NCBI RefSeq assembly: GCF_003850045.1
Contig: NZ_RQJX01000023.1
Coordinates: 1-37,860, forward strand
DNA: 37,860 bases
Origin: Aeromicrobium camelliae
GTDB lineage: Bacteria > Actinomycetota > Actinomycetes > Propionibacteriales > Nocardioidaceae
Reading direction: 5' to 3'
Positions 1-8,058 of this stretch are shown piece after piece; the stretch's first letter is position 1, and every line of letters starts with the position of its first letter. The notes under the pieces were generated by a model. It worked only from the letters and a program-made list of their open reading frames with translations. It did not search any database and was not told where the DNA came from. Made by a program: the position numbers and the translations under genes.

Positions 1-930
1 TCGGTCGGGTACTTGCTGGGTCGTGCCATGAGAGTGATCCTTCCAATGAATCAGCTCTCCGGACACGCCGGGACGGTTCACAAGGCGACACTGCGGCAGA
101 AGAACCGCTCGATCTTCTACCCGAAGCACCGCGGCGAGCGGTACCGCTCGGTTGGGCTCGACGACGCGCTGGGGAGAGTCGCCGCAAACAAGCTCTGGCC
201 CTCGGGCATCGATGGTCCCGCGGTGACTGCCAACGTCAAGGCGCTGGCGGAGTACCGTGACCGGGCGATCCATCTATACAACGCCCAGGGGCTGGGCGCG
301 GTAATCTACCCGTTCTTGCAGCAGAACGTCCTGAACTACCGGGACTTCATGCTTGCGAAGTTCAAAAAGGATCTGGCCGACTCGATGACCTGGCAGCTGC
401 TGCCGCTCGGCGCGACGGCGCCGGCCGACGCCGTGCAGTTCATGAAGGTCGACAAGAACGCCACGATGGTTGCCGAGGTGCAGGAGTTCATCGATGAGCT
501 GCGACACCTCATGGACGACGTCGAGGCCGCTGGCAGTGACATGGCGCGTGTGGCAACGGTCTACGACATAAACATGCAGTCCGTGAAGAAGATGACCAGC
601 GCCGACCTCGTCGTCGCGGTATCGCCGACTGCGGACGGCCAAGTCGTGGTGCGGAAGACCGACCCGAACCAGACGCACCCGTACAGTGCAACGGCGTTGC
701 TGGCGAAGGTCAACGAGAAGCGCACCGGGCGGAAGATTACGACCTACGACCATCAGGCGATCTGCTGGAAGGAGTCGCTGCGCGAGGACACGAAGTATGC
801 CTGGAAGCACAGCAACGGCGCGTCGCACGTCTGGTCAGGAGACGCCGTCAGCCACCTAGCTTCGCTGACCGATCGTCAGTACGACGAACTGCGCGCTGCG
901 TACCGTGAGCACTTGCGCACGCAAGCCTAG
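1..930 (+). CDS. DUF3644-type protein, 5' end cut by window edge
   Basis: The reading frame is open to base 1, so the true start probably lies outside; the first in-window starts are TTG at 13 and ATG at 28. About 305 residues are visible. The segment from about residue 70 to 140 (a 'KALAEYRDRAIHLYN' block, then 'GLGAVIYPFLQQ', 'NYRDFMLAKF' and 'MTWQLLPLG') resembles the DUF3644 family, whose biochemical role is unknown to me. The C-terminus (residues 235-300) is basic and aromatic, with a 'TTYDHQAICWK' stretch that could bind nucleic acid, which is only inference. Base composition looks less GC-rich than most of the window (codons such as ATA, AAA and ACA occur), suggesting acquired DNA. The next gene is convergent and ends 4 bp away. 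Confidence 0.6.
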   Translation, partial: SVGYLLGRAMRVILPMNQLSGHAGTVHKATLRQKNRSIFYPKHRGERYRSVGLDDALGRVAANKLWPSGIDGPAVTANVKALAEYRDRAIHLYNAQGLGAVIYPFLQQNVLNYRDFMLAKFKKDLADSMTWQLLPLGATAPADAVQFMKVDKNATMVAEVQEFIDELRHLMDDVEAAGSDMARVATVYDINMQSVKKMTSADLVVAVSPTADGQVVVRKTDPNQTHPYSATALLAKVNEKRTGRKITTYDHQAICWKESLREDTKYAWKHSNGASHVWSGDAVSHLASLTDRQYDELRAAYREHLRTQA

Positions 931-934
931 AACG

Positions 935-1369
935 TCAGCGCTCCCGTCCATGTGGGCCGCGGGTCTTGATGCCGCGGCGCAGAATCATCGTGCGGATGGT
1001 GCGGGCGCTGAAGCCGACCCGTTCACCGACCCGAGCAAGCGACAGACCTGATGCGTAGAGACGCACTGCTTCGTCGACCTGCCCCTCGCTCATGCCACGT
1101 GGGCGGCGCTCGACCTCGGCGCGGTTGAGATGTTCGATGACAGTGACCTTGTCGACCGAGAGAGCTTGGGCGATGTCGATGACGCGCTCTCCAGACCGGT
1201 ATCTGTTGACGATCTCCTGCCTGGTTCGCGCTGGGAGCTTGCGGTGGCCCCGTGGCGAAGGCGGACGGGGCGGAAGTGGCTGCCCCGCAGAGGCGCGTGC
1301 CTCCGCTATCAGACCATCAACTTGACGAGTCGTCTCGTTTTGATTGCAGTAAGTCCGTAGGAGCCCCAC
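935..1369 (-). CDS. Small double helix-turn-helix DNA-binding protein
   Basis: 144 residues from a GTG start. Two HTH-like segments are visible: residues about 48-85 ('TRQEIVNRYRSGERVIDIAQ', then 'VDKVTVIEHLNRAEV') and about 92-130 ('EGQVDEAVRLYASGLSLARV', then 'FSARTIRTMILRRG'). Both resemble the Hin/resolvase-type HTH found at the C-terminus of serine recombinases and in free-standing accessory proteins of mobile regions. No recombinase catalytic domain is present. The start lies only about 10 nt downstream of a strong hairpin (1380-1411), which is odd for an expressed gene: either transcription starts right at the ORF or this is a 5'-truncated remnant. It is convergent with the DUF3644 gene. 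A role in regulating or marking a mobile element is inference. Confidence 0.55.
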   Translation of the reverse strand: MGLLRTYCNQNETTRQVDGLIAEARASAGQPLPPRPPSPRGHRKLPARTRQEIVNRYRSGERVIDIAQALSVDKVTVIEHLNRAEVERRPRGMSEGQVDEAVRLYASGLSLARVGERVGFSARTIRTMILRRGIKTRGPHGRER

Positions 1370-1379
1370 CCGAGAATCG

Positions 1380-1411
1380 AAAAATGCCCCCCGGATGGCG
1401 GGGCATTTTTT
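1380..1411. terminator. Bidirectional intrinsic terminator
   Basis: A perfect 11-bp inverted repeat, AAAAATGCCCC (1380-1390) and GGGGCATTTTT (1400-1410), flanks a 9-nt loop and is followed by one more T. The A tract on one side and T tract on the other allow termination in both directions. It separates the HTH gene from the gene-poor stretch to its right. Confidence 0.85.
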
Positions 1412-1871
1412 GTCGCGGAGGGGTTACCTGGGCGCTGCACATGGGCCCCTCGCCTCTGGATCGCCGTGGCGGAAACTCGTCCTCCCGCGCCTTGACCGGT
1501 GGGAGGCGTCCCGCGTGATCGGGCTGACCTGATGCCCGTGGTCGTCTCCTAGTGTCGCGATCCAGCCGAAATCCATGAGCACACGTGGCCCGAGGACCTC
1601 GGAGTGCTCCACGGCGGCCTGGCGAAGGTCGGTCACGGTCCGGTTGGGAACGACGCGATTGCCCCGCATTCCTTGACTGTTCATGGGCACGTGCGGCGGG
1701 GCACCGCGGGACGGTGGTCGGCGTCCCGTTCTTCGGCCCCTTCGGCACGGCACAGGGTGACGGGACGCTTTTGCCTGGTTCCGGCGCCGAGGTCGGCGTC
1801 AAGACGTTCTCGGCCTGCTGGGCCGTACCGCCACCGGGCGATGAGCGTGATCTCCCGTTCCGGGGGTTCGC
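1412..1871. other. 460-bp stretch without a confident gene
   Basis: No recognisable protein is encoded. The best candidate is a minus-strand ORF of 86 codons (1424-1684, ATG at 1684). Its first half (through 'TVTDLRQAAVEHSEVLGPRV' and 'LMDFGWIAT') has GC-rich third positions and looks protein-like, while its second half does not. It may be a decayed gene fragment. I see no RNA gene or obvious repeat here. Confidence 0.4.
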
Positions 1872-2495
1872 CTACGTCGCGTTCAGCAGCGCTCGTTCGA
1901 GCCGGGTCGCGACGTCGTCGCCGAGCGCCATCCGGTACAGCGCCGCCTCCGGATCGCTCTCGAACGGCTCTCCGACGAGCACCTGCCCGCCACCGAATCC
2001 GACGAGGTAGCGACGATCGCTTCCTGACGCCAGGATCTGCTTGGCGTTCTGCAGCACTGGTCCCAGCGCCGGCATGACCAGGTCCTCGGTCCCTGGCTGC
2101 ACCCACACCGCCGTCGTCGTGCCGAACGGCCGGCGCACCGCGGTGAGCCCCTCGGCCCACGGCAACGGGTAGATGGAGGCATGCAACCCGTGCCGCTCGA
2201 GCAGTATGAAGCCGAACGGAAGCTCGGCGTGGGTCGACAGGCCCGAGATCCTCCCGAAGGAGATCTGGGCGCGGACCTCGGCCCGCAGGAGGGGGAGCGG
2301 ACGATCGTGCGCGAAGGCGTCGCGGGTTCCATAGCGGCCGCGCATCTCGCCGACGACGGTCACCGTCTGGTCGCGCTCACCGGGCCCTCGCCACGACAGT
2401 TGGCCGAACAGGTCGGGCTCGATCGTGCGCTGCTCCTCGTAGCTCCAGCCGTTCCTTCGGGCCCAGTCACGCCGTTGATCGGAGAAACTGGCCAT
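1872..2495 (-). CDS. Conserved-looking protein of unknown function
   Basis: 207 residues; the ATG at 2495 is preceded by GGAGG at good spacing. The N-terminus ('[14 protein letters not shown]') is a motif I associate with actinobacterial proteins of unknown function that begin with a charged helix. The centre has alternating hydrophobic and charged strands ('[12 protein letters not shown]', '[13 protein letters not shown]'), and no signal peptide or membrane segment is seen. It is probably a soluble alpha/beta protein. It stands alone, divergent from the DUF2200 gene with about 170 bp between. I do not recognise a function. Confidence 0.65.
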   Translation of the reverse strand: MASFSDQRRDWARRNGWSYEEQRTIEPDLFGQLSWRGPGERDQTVTVVGEMRGRYGTRDAFAHDRPLPLLRAEVRAQISFGRISGLSTHAELPFGFILLERHGLHASIYPLPWAEGLTAVRRPFGTTTAVWVQPGTEDLVMPALGPVLQNAKQILASGSDRRYLVGFGGGQVLVGEPFESDPEAALYRMALGDDVATRLERALLNAT

Positions 2496-2665
2496 CGAGC
2501 CTCCACGGTGAGTCGGTCGGGCAACCTCGCTGTCCCGCGCGGCCTGGCACCCCGCCCGGCGTGACGGAGCATATCGTCCGCCGCAACGGGTTCGGGACCA
2601 CTGTCGGCTGTGACAATCTGGACCCCAGGGCCGCCTCCGCGGCCGCCGAGACCAGGAGCAGCGCC

Positions 2666-3016
2666 ATGGCCCAGCATCGGATCTTCACGACGAGCGTCGC
2701 GAGCGTCTACCCCCACTACGTCACGAAGGCGGAGAGGAAGGGGCGCACGAAGGACGAGGTCGACGAGATCATCCGCTGGTTGACCGGGTACCGGCAGGAG
2801 GAGCTCGACGCGCAACTGGAGCAGGCGACGGACTTCGAGACCTTCTTCGCCCAAGCCCCGCGACCCAACCCCTCGCGCACTCTCATCAAGGGCGTCGTGT
2901 GCGGCGTGCGGGTGGAGGATGTCGAGGAGCCGACCATGCGCGAGATCCGGTACCTGGACAAGCTGGTCGACGAACTCGCCAAGGGCAAACCGATGGAGAA
3001 GATCCTGCGCGGATGA
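2666..3016 (+). CDS. DUF2200 family protein
   Basis: 116 residues from the ATG at 2666, which has AGGAG about 8 nt upstream. The frame stays open further upstream, but that extension is low-complexity and not family-like. The protein matches the DUF2200 pattern along its whole length: start '[19 protein letters not shown]', then '[18 protein letters not shown]', then '[11 protein letters not shown]', ending '[16 protein letters not shown]'. This is a small soluble family found in many bacteria and without an established function. It appears monocistronic and carries nothing that reveals its partner. Confidence 0.85.
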   Translation: MAQHRIFTTSVASVYPHYVTKAERKGRTKDEVDEIIRWLTGYRQEELDAQLEQATDFETFFAQAPRPNPSRTLIKGVVCGVRVEDVEEPTMREIRYLDKLVDELAKGKPMEKILRG

Positions 3017-3105
3017 TGCTGCGGTCTGCCGCACGACGACGCCACAGCATGCTCATGACAGGGCCGAGGCGACGGTGCCCCGGTGTCGATGGTTGCGCTC
3101 GTTCC

Positions 3106-3750
3106 TCACTGCTGCATCCTCGGATCCTGCGTCGGGTTGGCGTACATGACCGGGCAGCCTCGGTCGGCGGCCTCAGGTCGCAGTTCGTAGTGCCAGGGCT
3201 CATTGCCGTAGATCTGGCACAAGCCGTACTCGGCGCCGTACTGCGACAGCCACGTGGTCGCGTCGTACCCGCCGATGTCGACAGCGGTTCCGAGGACATG
3301 CGGAGACGTGCCGGCCGTAGCCACCCATCGGGCGGCTTCCGCTTCCGACCCGTACACCGCGATCGCGTCCGTGAGCAGCTGATCCTGGTACTCAGGTGAG
3401 CGCCATCCACTGTTGACGTGGAGTTCGATGCCGGAGACCCGGGCGTTGCGGGCGGCCTCCCGGAGAGCCTCGAGCAGGTCCCGATCCAACCTGCTGATGC
3501 CGGGGTATGCGTCGTCGAACACGGTCACACCGTCAGGAAGGACGCCGTCGGCCTCCGTGACCATGCCATCGGCCTCAACGTGCGCGGCGCCGTGGTCTGG
3601 AGAAAGGACGTCGTCGTTCCACGAGGAAACCTGCGACGATGCGGCCCGGTCGGCAATGGTCCCGATCATCGCCGCGGCGAGCATGATCAGCCCGACGATC
3701 GCCGGAGTGAGACGTCGGCGGGTGTTCAGCGGTTCTGCAGCGCGAGTCAT
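3106..3750 (-). CDS. VanY-type zinc D-alanyl-D-alanine carboxypeptidase (M15B)
   Basis: 214 residues from the chosen ATG at 3750; a GTG at 3804 could add 18 residues. A single membrane anchor (residues about 16-36) is followed by an extracytoplasmic M15 peptidase domain. Visible active-site elements are 'SGWRSPEYQ' (114-122), the zinc motif 'SPHVLGTAVDIG' (149-160, ligands H151 and D158) and 'EPWHYE' (184-189, catalytic E184 and ligand H187). This family removes the terminal D-Ala from peptidoglycan stem pentapeptides. VanY enzymes contribute to glycopeptide resistance when D-Ala-D-Ala precursors are cleaved. The gene is divergent from a VanR/VanS-like pair, so control by that pair is likely. 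No vanHAX genes are in the window, so a wall-remodelling role is as likely as resistance. Confidence 0.88.
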   Translation of the reverse strand: MTRAAEPLNTRRRLTPAIVGLIMLAAAMIGTIADRAASSQVSSWNDDVLSPDHGAAHVEADGMVTEADGVLPDGVTVFDDAYPGISRLDRDLLEALREAARNARVSGIELHVNSGWRSPEYQDQLLTDAIAVYGSEAEAARWVATAGTSPHVLGTAVDIGGYDATTWLSQYGAEYGLCQIYGNEPWHYELRPEAADRGCPVMYANPTQDPRMQQ

Positions 3751-3836
3751 GTGGCCAGTCAAGGCAGCACGCTGTTGCCGCGCCGTAGGCAGATTTCGAT
3801 ACACGGACGATATGCGCCGGCTCCTAGCATGGAGCC

Positions 3837-4532
3837 ATGCGTGTGCTGGTCGTCGAGGATGAGCCGTACATGGCCGAGGCGATCCGCGACGGTTTGCGCC
3901 TCGAGGCGATCGCGGCGGACATCGCCGGCGACGGTTCTGCCGCGCTGGAGATGCTCAGCGTCAACGCCTACGACATCGCTGTGCTCGACCGCGACATCCC
4001 GGGCCCCTCGGGTGACGAGGTCGCCAGCCACATCGTGGCGTCAGGGAGCGGCATGCCGATCCTCATGCTCACCGCCGCCGACCGGCTCGACGACAAGGCG
4101 TCCGGGTTCGAGCTGGGCGCCGACGACTACCTCACCAAGCCGTTCGAGCTGCAAGAACTCGTGCTCCGGCTCCGAGCGCTCGACCGACGACGCGGCCATA
4201 ACAGGCCGCCCGTGCGTGAGCTCGCGGGACTGCGCGTCGACCCCTTCCGGCGGGAGGTCTATCGCGACGGGCGTTACGTGCCACTCACGCGCAAGCAGTT
4301 CGCCGTGCTGGAGGTGCTCGTCAGCGCCGAGGGCGGCGTCATCAGCGCCGAGGAGCTGCTCGAGCGTGCGTGGGACGAGAACGCCGACCCGTTCACGAAC
4401 GCGGTTCGCATCACGGTGTCGGCCCTGCGCAAGCGTCTGGGGGAACCGTGGATCATCGCGACGGTCCCCGGCGTCGGTTATCGCATCGAGACCGTTCCCG
4501 GGCCCCGGGATGGAGACGCCGATCGTGGATAG
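3837..4532 (+). CDS. OmpR/PhoB-family response regulator (VanR-like)
   Basis: 231 residues. The receiver domain has E7/D8, phosphoacceptor D51 ('VLDRDIPGPSG'), 'MLTAADR' and K101 ('DDYLTKPFE'). The winged-helix DNA-binding domain (about 135-225) includes 'LTRKQFAVLEVLV' and ends in the typical 'TVPGVGYRIE'. It phosphorylation-dependently controls transcription. It overlaps the downstream kinase gene by 23 bp, showing co-translation. The 86-bp space to the divergent VanY gene probably holds the shared promoters. The start codon has only a weak, close GGAG. Confidence 0.92.
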   Translation: MRVLVVEDEPYMAEAIRDGLRLEAIAADIAGDGSAALEMLSVNAYDIAVLDRDIPGPSGDEVASHIVASGSGMPILMLTAADRLDDKASGFELGADDYLTKPFELQELVLRLRALDRRRGHNRPPVRELAGLRVDPFRREVYRDGRYVPLTRKQFAVLEVLVSAEGGVISAEELLERAWDENADPFTNAVRITVSALRKRLGEPWIIATVPGVGYRIETVPGPRDGDADRG

Positions 4533-5604
4533 GCGGCCCGGTCTGAGCGTCCGCGTCAAGCTCGCCCTGAGCTACGCCGGATTCCTGATGGTCGCCGGAT
4601 CGCTGCTGCTGGCGGCCGTCTGGGTGTTCCTGCTGCGGTATGTCCCGGAGGTGATCCAGGGGCCGGGTCCGTTCATCCCCAACCGCTCCGATCTGCAACG
4701 CGCGTTCGTGCCACGGGCCGCCGTCGTCATGGCCTTCCTCCTGGCGTTCGGACTGGTCGGGGGGTGGGTACTTGCTCGGCGGATGCTCGCGCCGCTCGAC
4801 CGGATCACCAAGGCCACCCGGCTCGCCGCGAACGGATCGCTGTCCCATCGCATCGAGCTGGGCGGCCGTTCCGACGAGTTTCGTGAACTCGCCGACGCCT
4901 TCGACACCATGCTCGCGCGGTTGGAAGCACAGGTCGCGGAGCAACAGCGATTCGCGGCGAACGCCTCACACGAACTGCGCACGCCGCTCGCGATCACGCA
5001 GACTCTTCTCGAGGTGGCCGTCAAAGACCCGAACCGCGACGTCGCCGCACTCCTCGACGTTCTTCAGACGGTCAACGGCCGGGCGATCGACCTCACGGAG
5101 GCCCTGCTGCTGCTCAGTCGCAGCGACCAGCGGGCGTTCCGCCGTGAGCAGGTTGATCTGTCCCTGGTGGCCGAGGACGCCGCCGAGACTCTCCTCCCGG
5201 TCGCGGAAGAACGCGGGGTCGCCATCGAGACGTCCGGAGAGATCGCCTCGACCGAGGGTTCGCCCACCCTCCTCCTGCAGATGACGACGAATCTGCTGCA
5301 CAACGCGATCGTGCACAATCTGGCTCACCAGGGCATGGTTCAGGTCACCACTCGACTGGAGGGGAGCACGGTGGAGCTCACGGTCGAGAACACCGGGGAG
5401 CAGCTCACTCCGCAGGTGCTCTCGACCCTCACCGAGCCTTTCCAGCGAGGCACCGAGCGCATCCGTCAGGACCACCCCGGCGTCGGACTCGGGCTGGCGA
5501 TCGTGAACAGCATCGTGCAGGCCCACGACGGGGCACTCGCTCTCGCGCCCCGACCGGGTGGAGGTCTTCGCGTCACGGTACGGCTTCCCGCGTCGCGGCA
5601 GTGA
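4510..5604 (+). CDS. Membrane sensor histidine kinase (VanS-like)
   Basis: 364 residues from the ATG at 4510; a GTG at 4525 is an alternative. Two transmembrane segments (about 18-42 and 68-90) enclose a very short extracellular loop of about 25 residues. This is typical of intramembrane-sensing kinases that detect cell-envelope stress or antibiotics within the bilayer. HAMP follows, then HisKA with H154 in 'ASHELRTPL', then HATPase with an N-box ('LLHNAIVHN') and 'GLGLAI' G-box. It phosphorylates the regulator encoded just upstream. Context suggests the VanY carboxypeptidase gene as the main target. Confidence 0.92.
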   Translation: METPIVDRRPGLSVRVKLALSYAGFLMVAGSLLLAAVWVFLLRYVPEVIQGPGPFIPNRSDLQRAFVPRAAVVMAFLLAFGLVGGWVLARRMLAPLDRITKATRLAANGSLSHRIELGGRSDEFRELADAFDTMLARLEAQVAEQQRFAANASHELRTPLAITQTLLEVAVKDPNRDVAALLDVLQTVNGRAIDLTEALLLLSRSDQRAFRREQVDLSLVAEDAAETLLPVAEERGVAIETSGEIASTEGSPTLLLQMTTNLLHNAIVHNLAHQGMVQVTTRLEGSTVELTVENTGEQLTPQVLSTLTEPFQRGTERIRQDHPGVGLGLAIVNSIVQAHDGALALAPRPGGGLRVTVRLPASRQ

Positions 5605-5703
5605 GCGCGTCGGGACGCCGACGCCGGTCCTGAAGCGGCGACCGGCAGGGACCGGGCCGGAATCGGCATGCGGATGTCGCCCGCAGGTGCTTAGGCTCGT
5701 GCA

Positions 5704-7147
5704 ATGGACGTTCTCCACGCAGCCATCGCCATCGTCGCCGCGATCGTGTTGATCGTCCGGTTCCGGGTCGACCCCGTCATCTCGTTGATCATCTCCTCGC
5801 TGTACCTCGGCCTGGCGGCGGGGGTGGGGCTGATGGAGACGCTGGAGGCGATCACCGGCGGCTTCGGCGAGATCATGACGGAGGTCGGCCTCCTCATCGG
5901 GTTCGGCGTACTGATCGGAGCGCTGTTGCAGGCCACCGGCACGTTCGCCGACGTGGTCGCGTTGATCGCCCGTCGCGTCGGTCGGCGCCTCCCGTACGCC
6001 ATGACGGCGGCGTTGTCCACGATCTTCCCGTCCATCTACGTGGACGTTCAGGTCGTCCTCGCCTCGCCCATCGCCAGGGAGGCGGCCCCCGTCGTGGACC
6101 GCAAGCGGGGACTTCCGTGGCTCGCCGGCGCGATCGGGGTGGGCATCTTCGCCGGGTACGTCTTCGTGGTCCCCCGGGCTCGCGGCCGTCTCCATCGTCG
6201 GGCTCCTGGACCTGTCGATGGGCCAGTATCTGCTGCTGGGCGCCCCGATCGGGCTGGCCACCGCTCTCGTCACCACGCTGATCTTCGCGCTGTGTCTGCG
6301 CGCCGGCCTGTGGAACGCCGACAAGGACATCGATCCTGACGAAATCGAGCATCCCGACCATCCGGAGCACGGTGATGGTGCCACCGGAGCGGCGTTCGCC
6401 CCGGACCGTGCGCACGGCGCAGCCACCGGTTCCGCCGCGGCGCCGGCCACCGCGGACGCGGACAGCACCTCCGGGCCACGGTCCAGCAACCAGTTGCCCC
6501 TGCTCGTGCGGCTGCTTCCCATCCTGGTCCCGCTGGTGCTGATCGCCTCGGCCGCGTTCATCGACCTGGCCGGTGACGCGCCGACGGTGGTCACGTTTCT
6601 GGGCGACGCCAATGTCGCGCTGTTCATCGGTCTGCTGATCGCCTTCGTCATGGTCCGGTACAGCCTCGGCGGGGACGCGACGGAGAATGCCGTCTCGTCG
6701 GGCCTTCGTACCACCGGCGAGATCCTGCTCATCACCGGCATCGGCGGCTCGCTCGGCGCCGTGATCGGGGCGACCACGGTGGAGGACAGCCTCGTCGACC
6801 TTTTCAACGCCTCCCCGGGAAGCGCGGTGGCGTTCACCGTCCTCCTGGCGTGGCTGATCGCTGCCGTGCTGCATCTGGCCATCGGCTCGGTCTCGGTCGG
6901 CGCCATCGCGGCCGCGGGCATCATCGCGCCGGTGGTCGGATCGGCCGGGGTCGACCCGGTTGTCGTCGGCCTGGCGATCGCCTCGGGTGCGATGTTCGCC
7001 GTGCACGTCAACAGCAACTTCTTCTGGATGTTCAAGGCTCTGCTCGGGTTGTCCACCCAGGGGGCGCTGAAAACGCTCACCGTGGTGACCTCGATCGGCG
7101 CCCTCGTGTCGCTGCCGCCCGTGCTGCTCCTGGCGTTCATCGTCTAG
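5704..7147 (+). pseudogene. GntP-family gluconate/hydroxyacid permease, frameshifted
   Basis: Two reading frames together make one GntP-type permease. The first runs from the ATG at 5704 and is family-like up to 'GYVFVVP' at about 6174. The second resumes in the +1 frame from about 6173 ('PGLAAVSIVGLLDLSMGQY') and continues to 7147. At the junction the conserved 'VPPTPGP'-like loop of GntP proteins is partly missing, which fits loss of about 8 nt between C-rich repeats, or a sequencing error in the C/G run. The remainder has the expected helices, 'SGAMFAVHVNSNFFWMFK' near the end, and a long His/Asp/Ala-rich loop (about 6325-6480). GntP proteins are proton symporters for gluconate or related acids. 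As written, only a truncated, probably inactive product is made. Confidence 0.82.
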
Positions 7148-7174
7148 CTGGACGATCCCGAGCGAGCGCCGCGC

Positions 7175-7297
7175 TCAGTCGTCCTTGCGGAGGTCATAGA
7201 TGACGAGGCCGAGGAGCGCAGCGAGGAGGACGAGCCCGAAGGCGCCGACCTCGATGCTCCACGGGCCGATGCCCACGTCAGTGCTCACGAACGGCAT
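7175..7297 (-). CDS. 40-residue single-span membrane microprotein
   Basis: A 40-codon ORF starts with ATG at 7297 and ends with TGA at 7175. It starts 20 nt inside the 3' end of the upstream membrane-protein gene, suggesting translational coupling. The product has a short polar N-terminus, one strong hydrophobic segment (residues about 17-34, including 'AFGLVLLAALLGLVIYDL') and a charged 'RKDD' tail, so it should insert with a cytoplasmic C-terminus. I do not recognise a family. It could be a stabilising subunit of the neighbouring membrane protein. Confidence 0.5.
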   Translation of the reverse strand: MPFVSTDVGIGPWSIEVGAFGLVLLAALLGLVIYDLRKDD

Positions 7298-7901
7298 GAA
7301 CCCTCCGTTCCGGGTCGGGTTCGTTCGACGGGGAGGCGCGGAACAGGCTGGCGTAGACGGGCCCCGTGACGAACCACACGATGTTGATGAGGGTCAAGCG
7401 GGCCACCCAGGACCAGAGTTCGTCGGTGCTCCACAGCTCCTCCATCGATGACGGCACGCTCCAGCCCGAGAACGCCTTCATCGTGAGCAGTGCCACGACC
7501 GCGACCGCCCAGGCTACGAGGGCTCTCGACCAGTCGCGCCACTCGTGGCGAACTCGCGCGGGCCCGCTTCGGGGCACCTTGGGAGCGCGCGGTGCCCCGG
7601 CGAAGCGGAACGCGAACCAGCCGTCGGCCTTGCTGATGACGTAGTGCCCGAACCCGACGCTGAACCCCAGGTAGACGGCCGCGAGGCCATGCGCGGTCGT
7701 CGGCGTGTTCCCGTGGGACAGATCCAGTGCCACGAACGCGATCAACGCGAGATCCACCACCGGCACGCCGACCAGCAGCACGGTGCTGACGCGACGCCAG
7801 CGCAAGAGGTAGCGCGCCGACAATCCCGCTGCCAGGACGATCCAGAAGGCAACCTCGGCGGCGACGATCGCCGCGACGATCCATGACGTGTCGGATTCCA
7901 T
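7278..7901 (-). CDS. Actinobacterial integral membrane protein of unknown function
   Basis: 207 residues from the ATG at 7901. Several hydrophobic helices are visible: about 8-28 ('WIVAAIVAAEVAFWIVLAAG'), 40-60, 70-95, 130-150 and 175-195. A positively charged loop 'APRAPKVPRSGPARVRHEWR' sits in the middle. The order 'LSARYLLRWRRVSTVLL' then 'HGLAAVYLGFSVGFGH' is one I have seen in conserved actinobacterial membrane proteins without assigned function. It is divergent from the two-component operon at 8059 and overlaps the microprotein gene at its 3' end. Confidence 0.7.
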   Translation of the reverse strand: MESDTSWIVAAIVAAEVAFWIVLAAGLSARYLLRWRRVSTVLLVGVPVVDLALIAFVALDLSHGNTPTTAHGLAAVYLGFSVGFGHYVISKADGWFAFRFAGAPRAPKVPRSGPARVRHEWRDWSRALVAWAVAVVALLTMKAFSGWSVPSSMEELWSTDELWSWVARLTLINIVWFVTGPVYASLFRASPSNEPDPERRVHAVREH

Positions 7902-8058
7902 GCCTCCACTCTCGTCAGGACGCCGCCACCACGTCATCGGCCGAACGACCGGACTTTCGAGCACAGTCGTACGCCAGACGGCGTACGCCGATGGGCGGTT
8001 GTCGGCTCCCGTGGCGGGCGGATGTAATGGTGGCGGTCCACGAGGACGGGAGGACGAG

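Noticed and set aside
274..828. Minus-strand ORF of 184 codons opposite the DUF3644 gene
   Set aside because: Arg/Val/Leu-rich translation without family features; the plus-strand frame has clear conserved motifs.
3418..4509. N-terminal extension of the VanS-like kinase frame (open from 3418)
   Set aside because: This part lies antisense to the VanY gene and in a shifted frame of the response regulator; the translation is low-complexity and Arg/Ser-rich, so it is a shadow of high-GC DNA.
3837..5604. Complete glycopeptide-resistance cluster
   Set aside because: Only VanR-, VanS- and VanY-like genes are present; no D-Ala-D-lactate or D-Ala-D-Ser ligase, dehydrogenase or VanX is found in the window.
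5623..5646. Intrinsic terminator after the VanS-like kinase
   Set aside because: GCCGGTC/GACCGGC forms a 7-bp stem with a 10-nt loop but no T tract follows; it may be only a chance GC hairpin.
4966..7140. Minus-strand ORF of 724 codons opposite the kinase and GntP genes
   Set aside because: Long open antisense frames are expected in DNA of this GC content; it covers two unrelated real genes and its translation is repetitive and charged.
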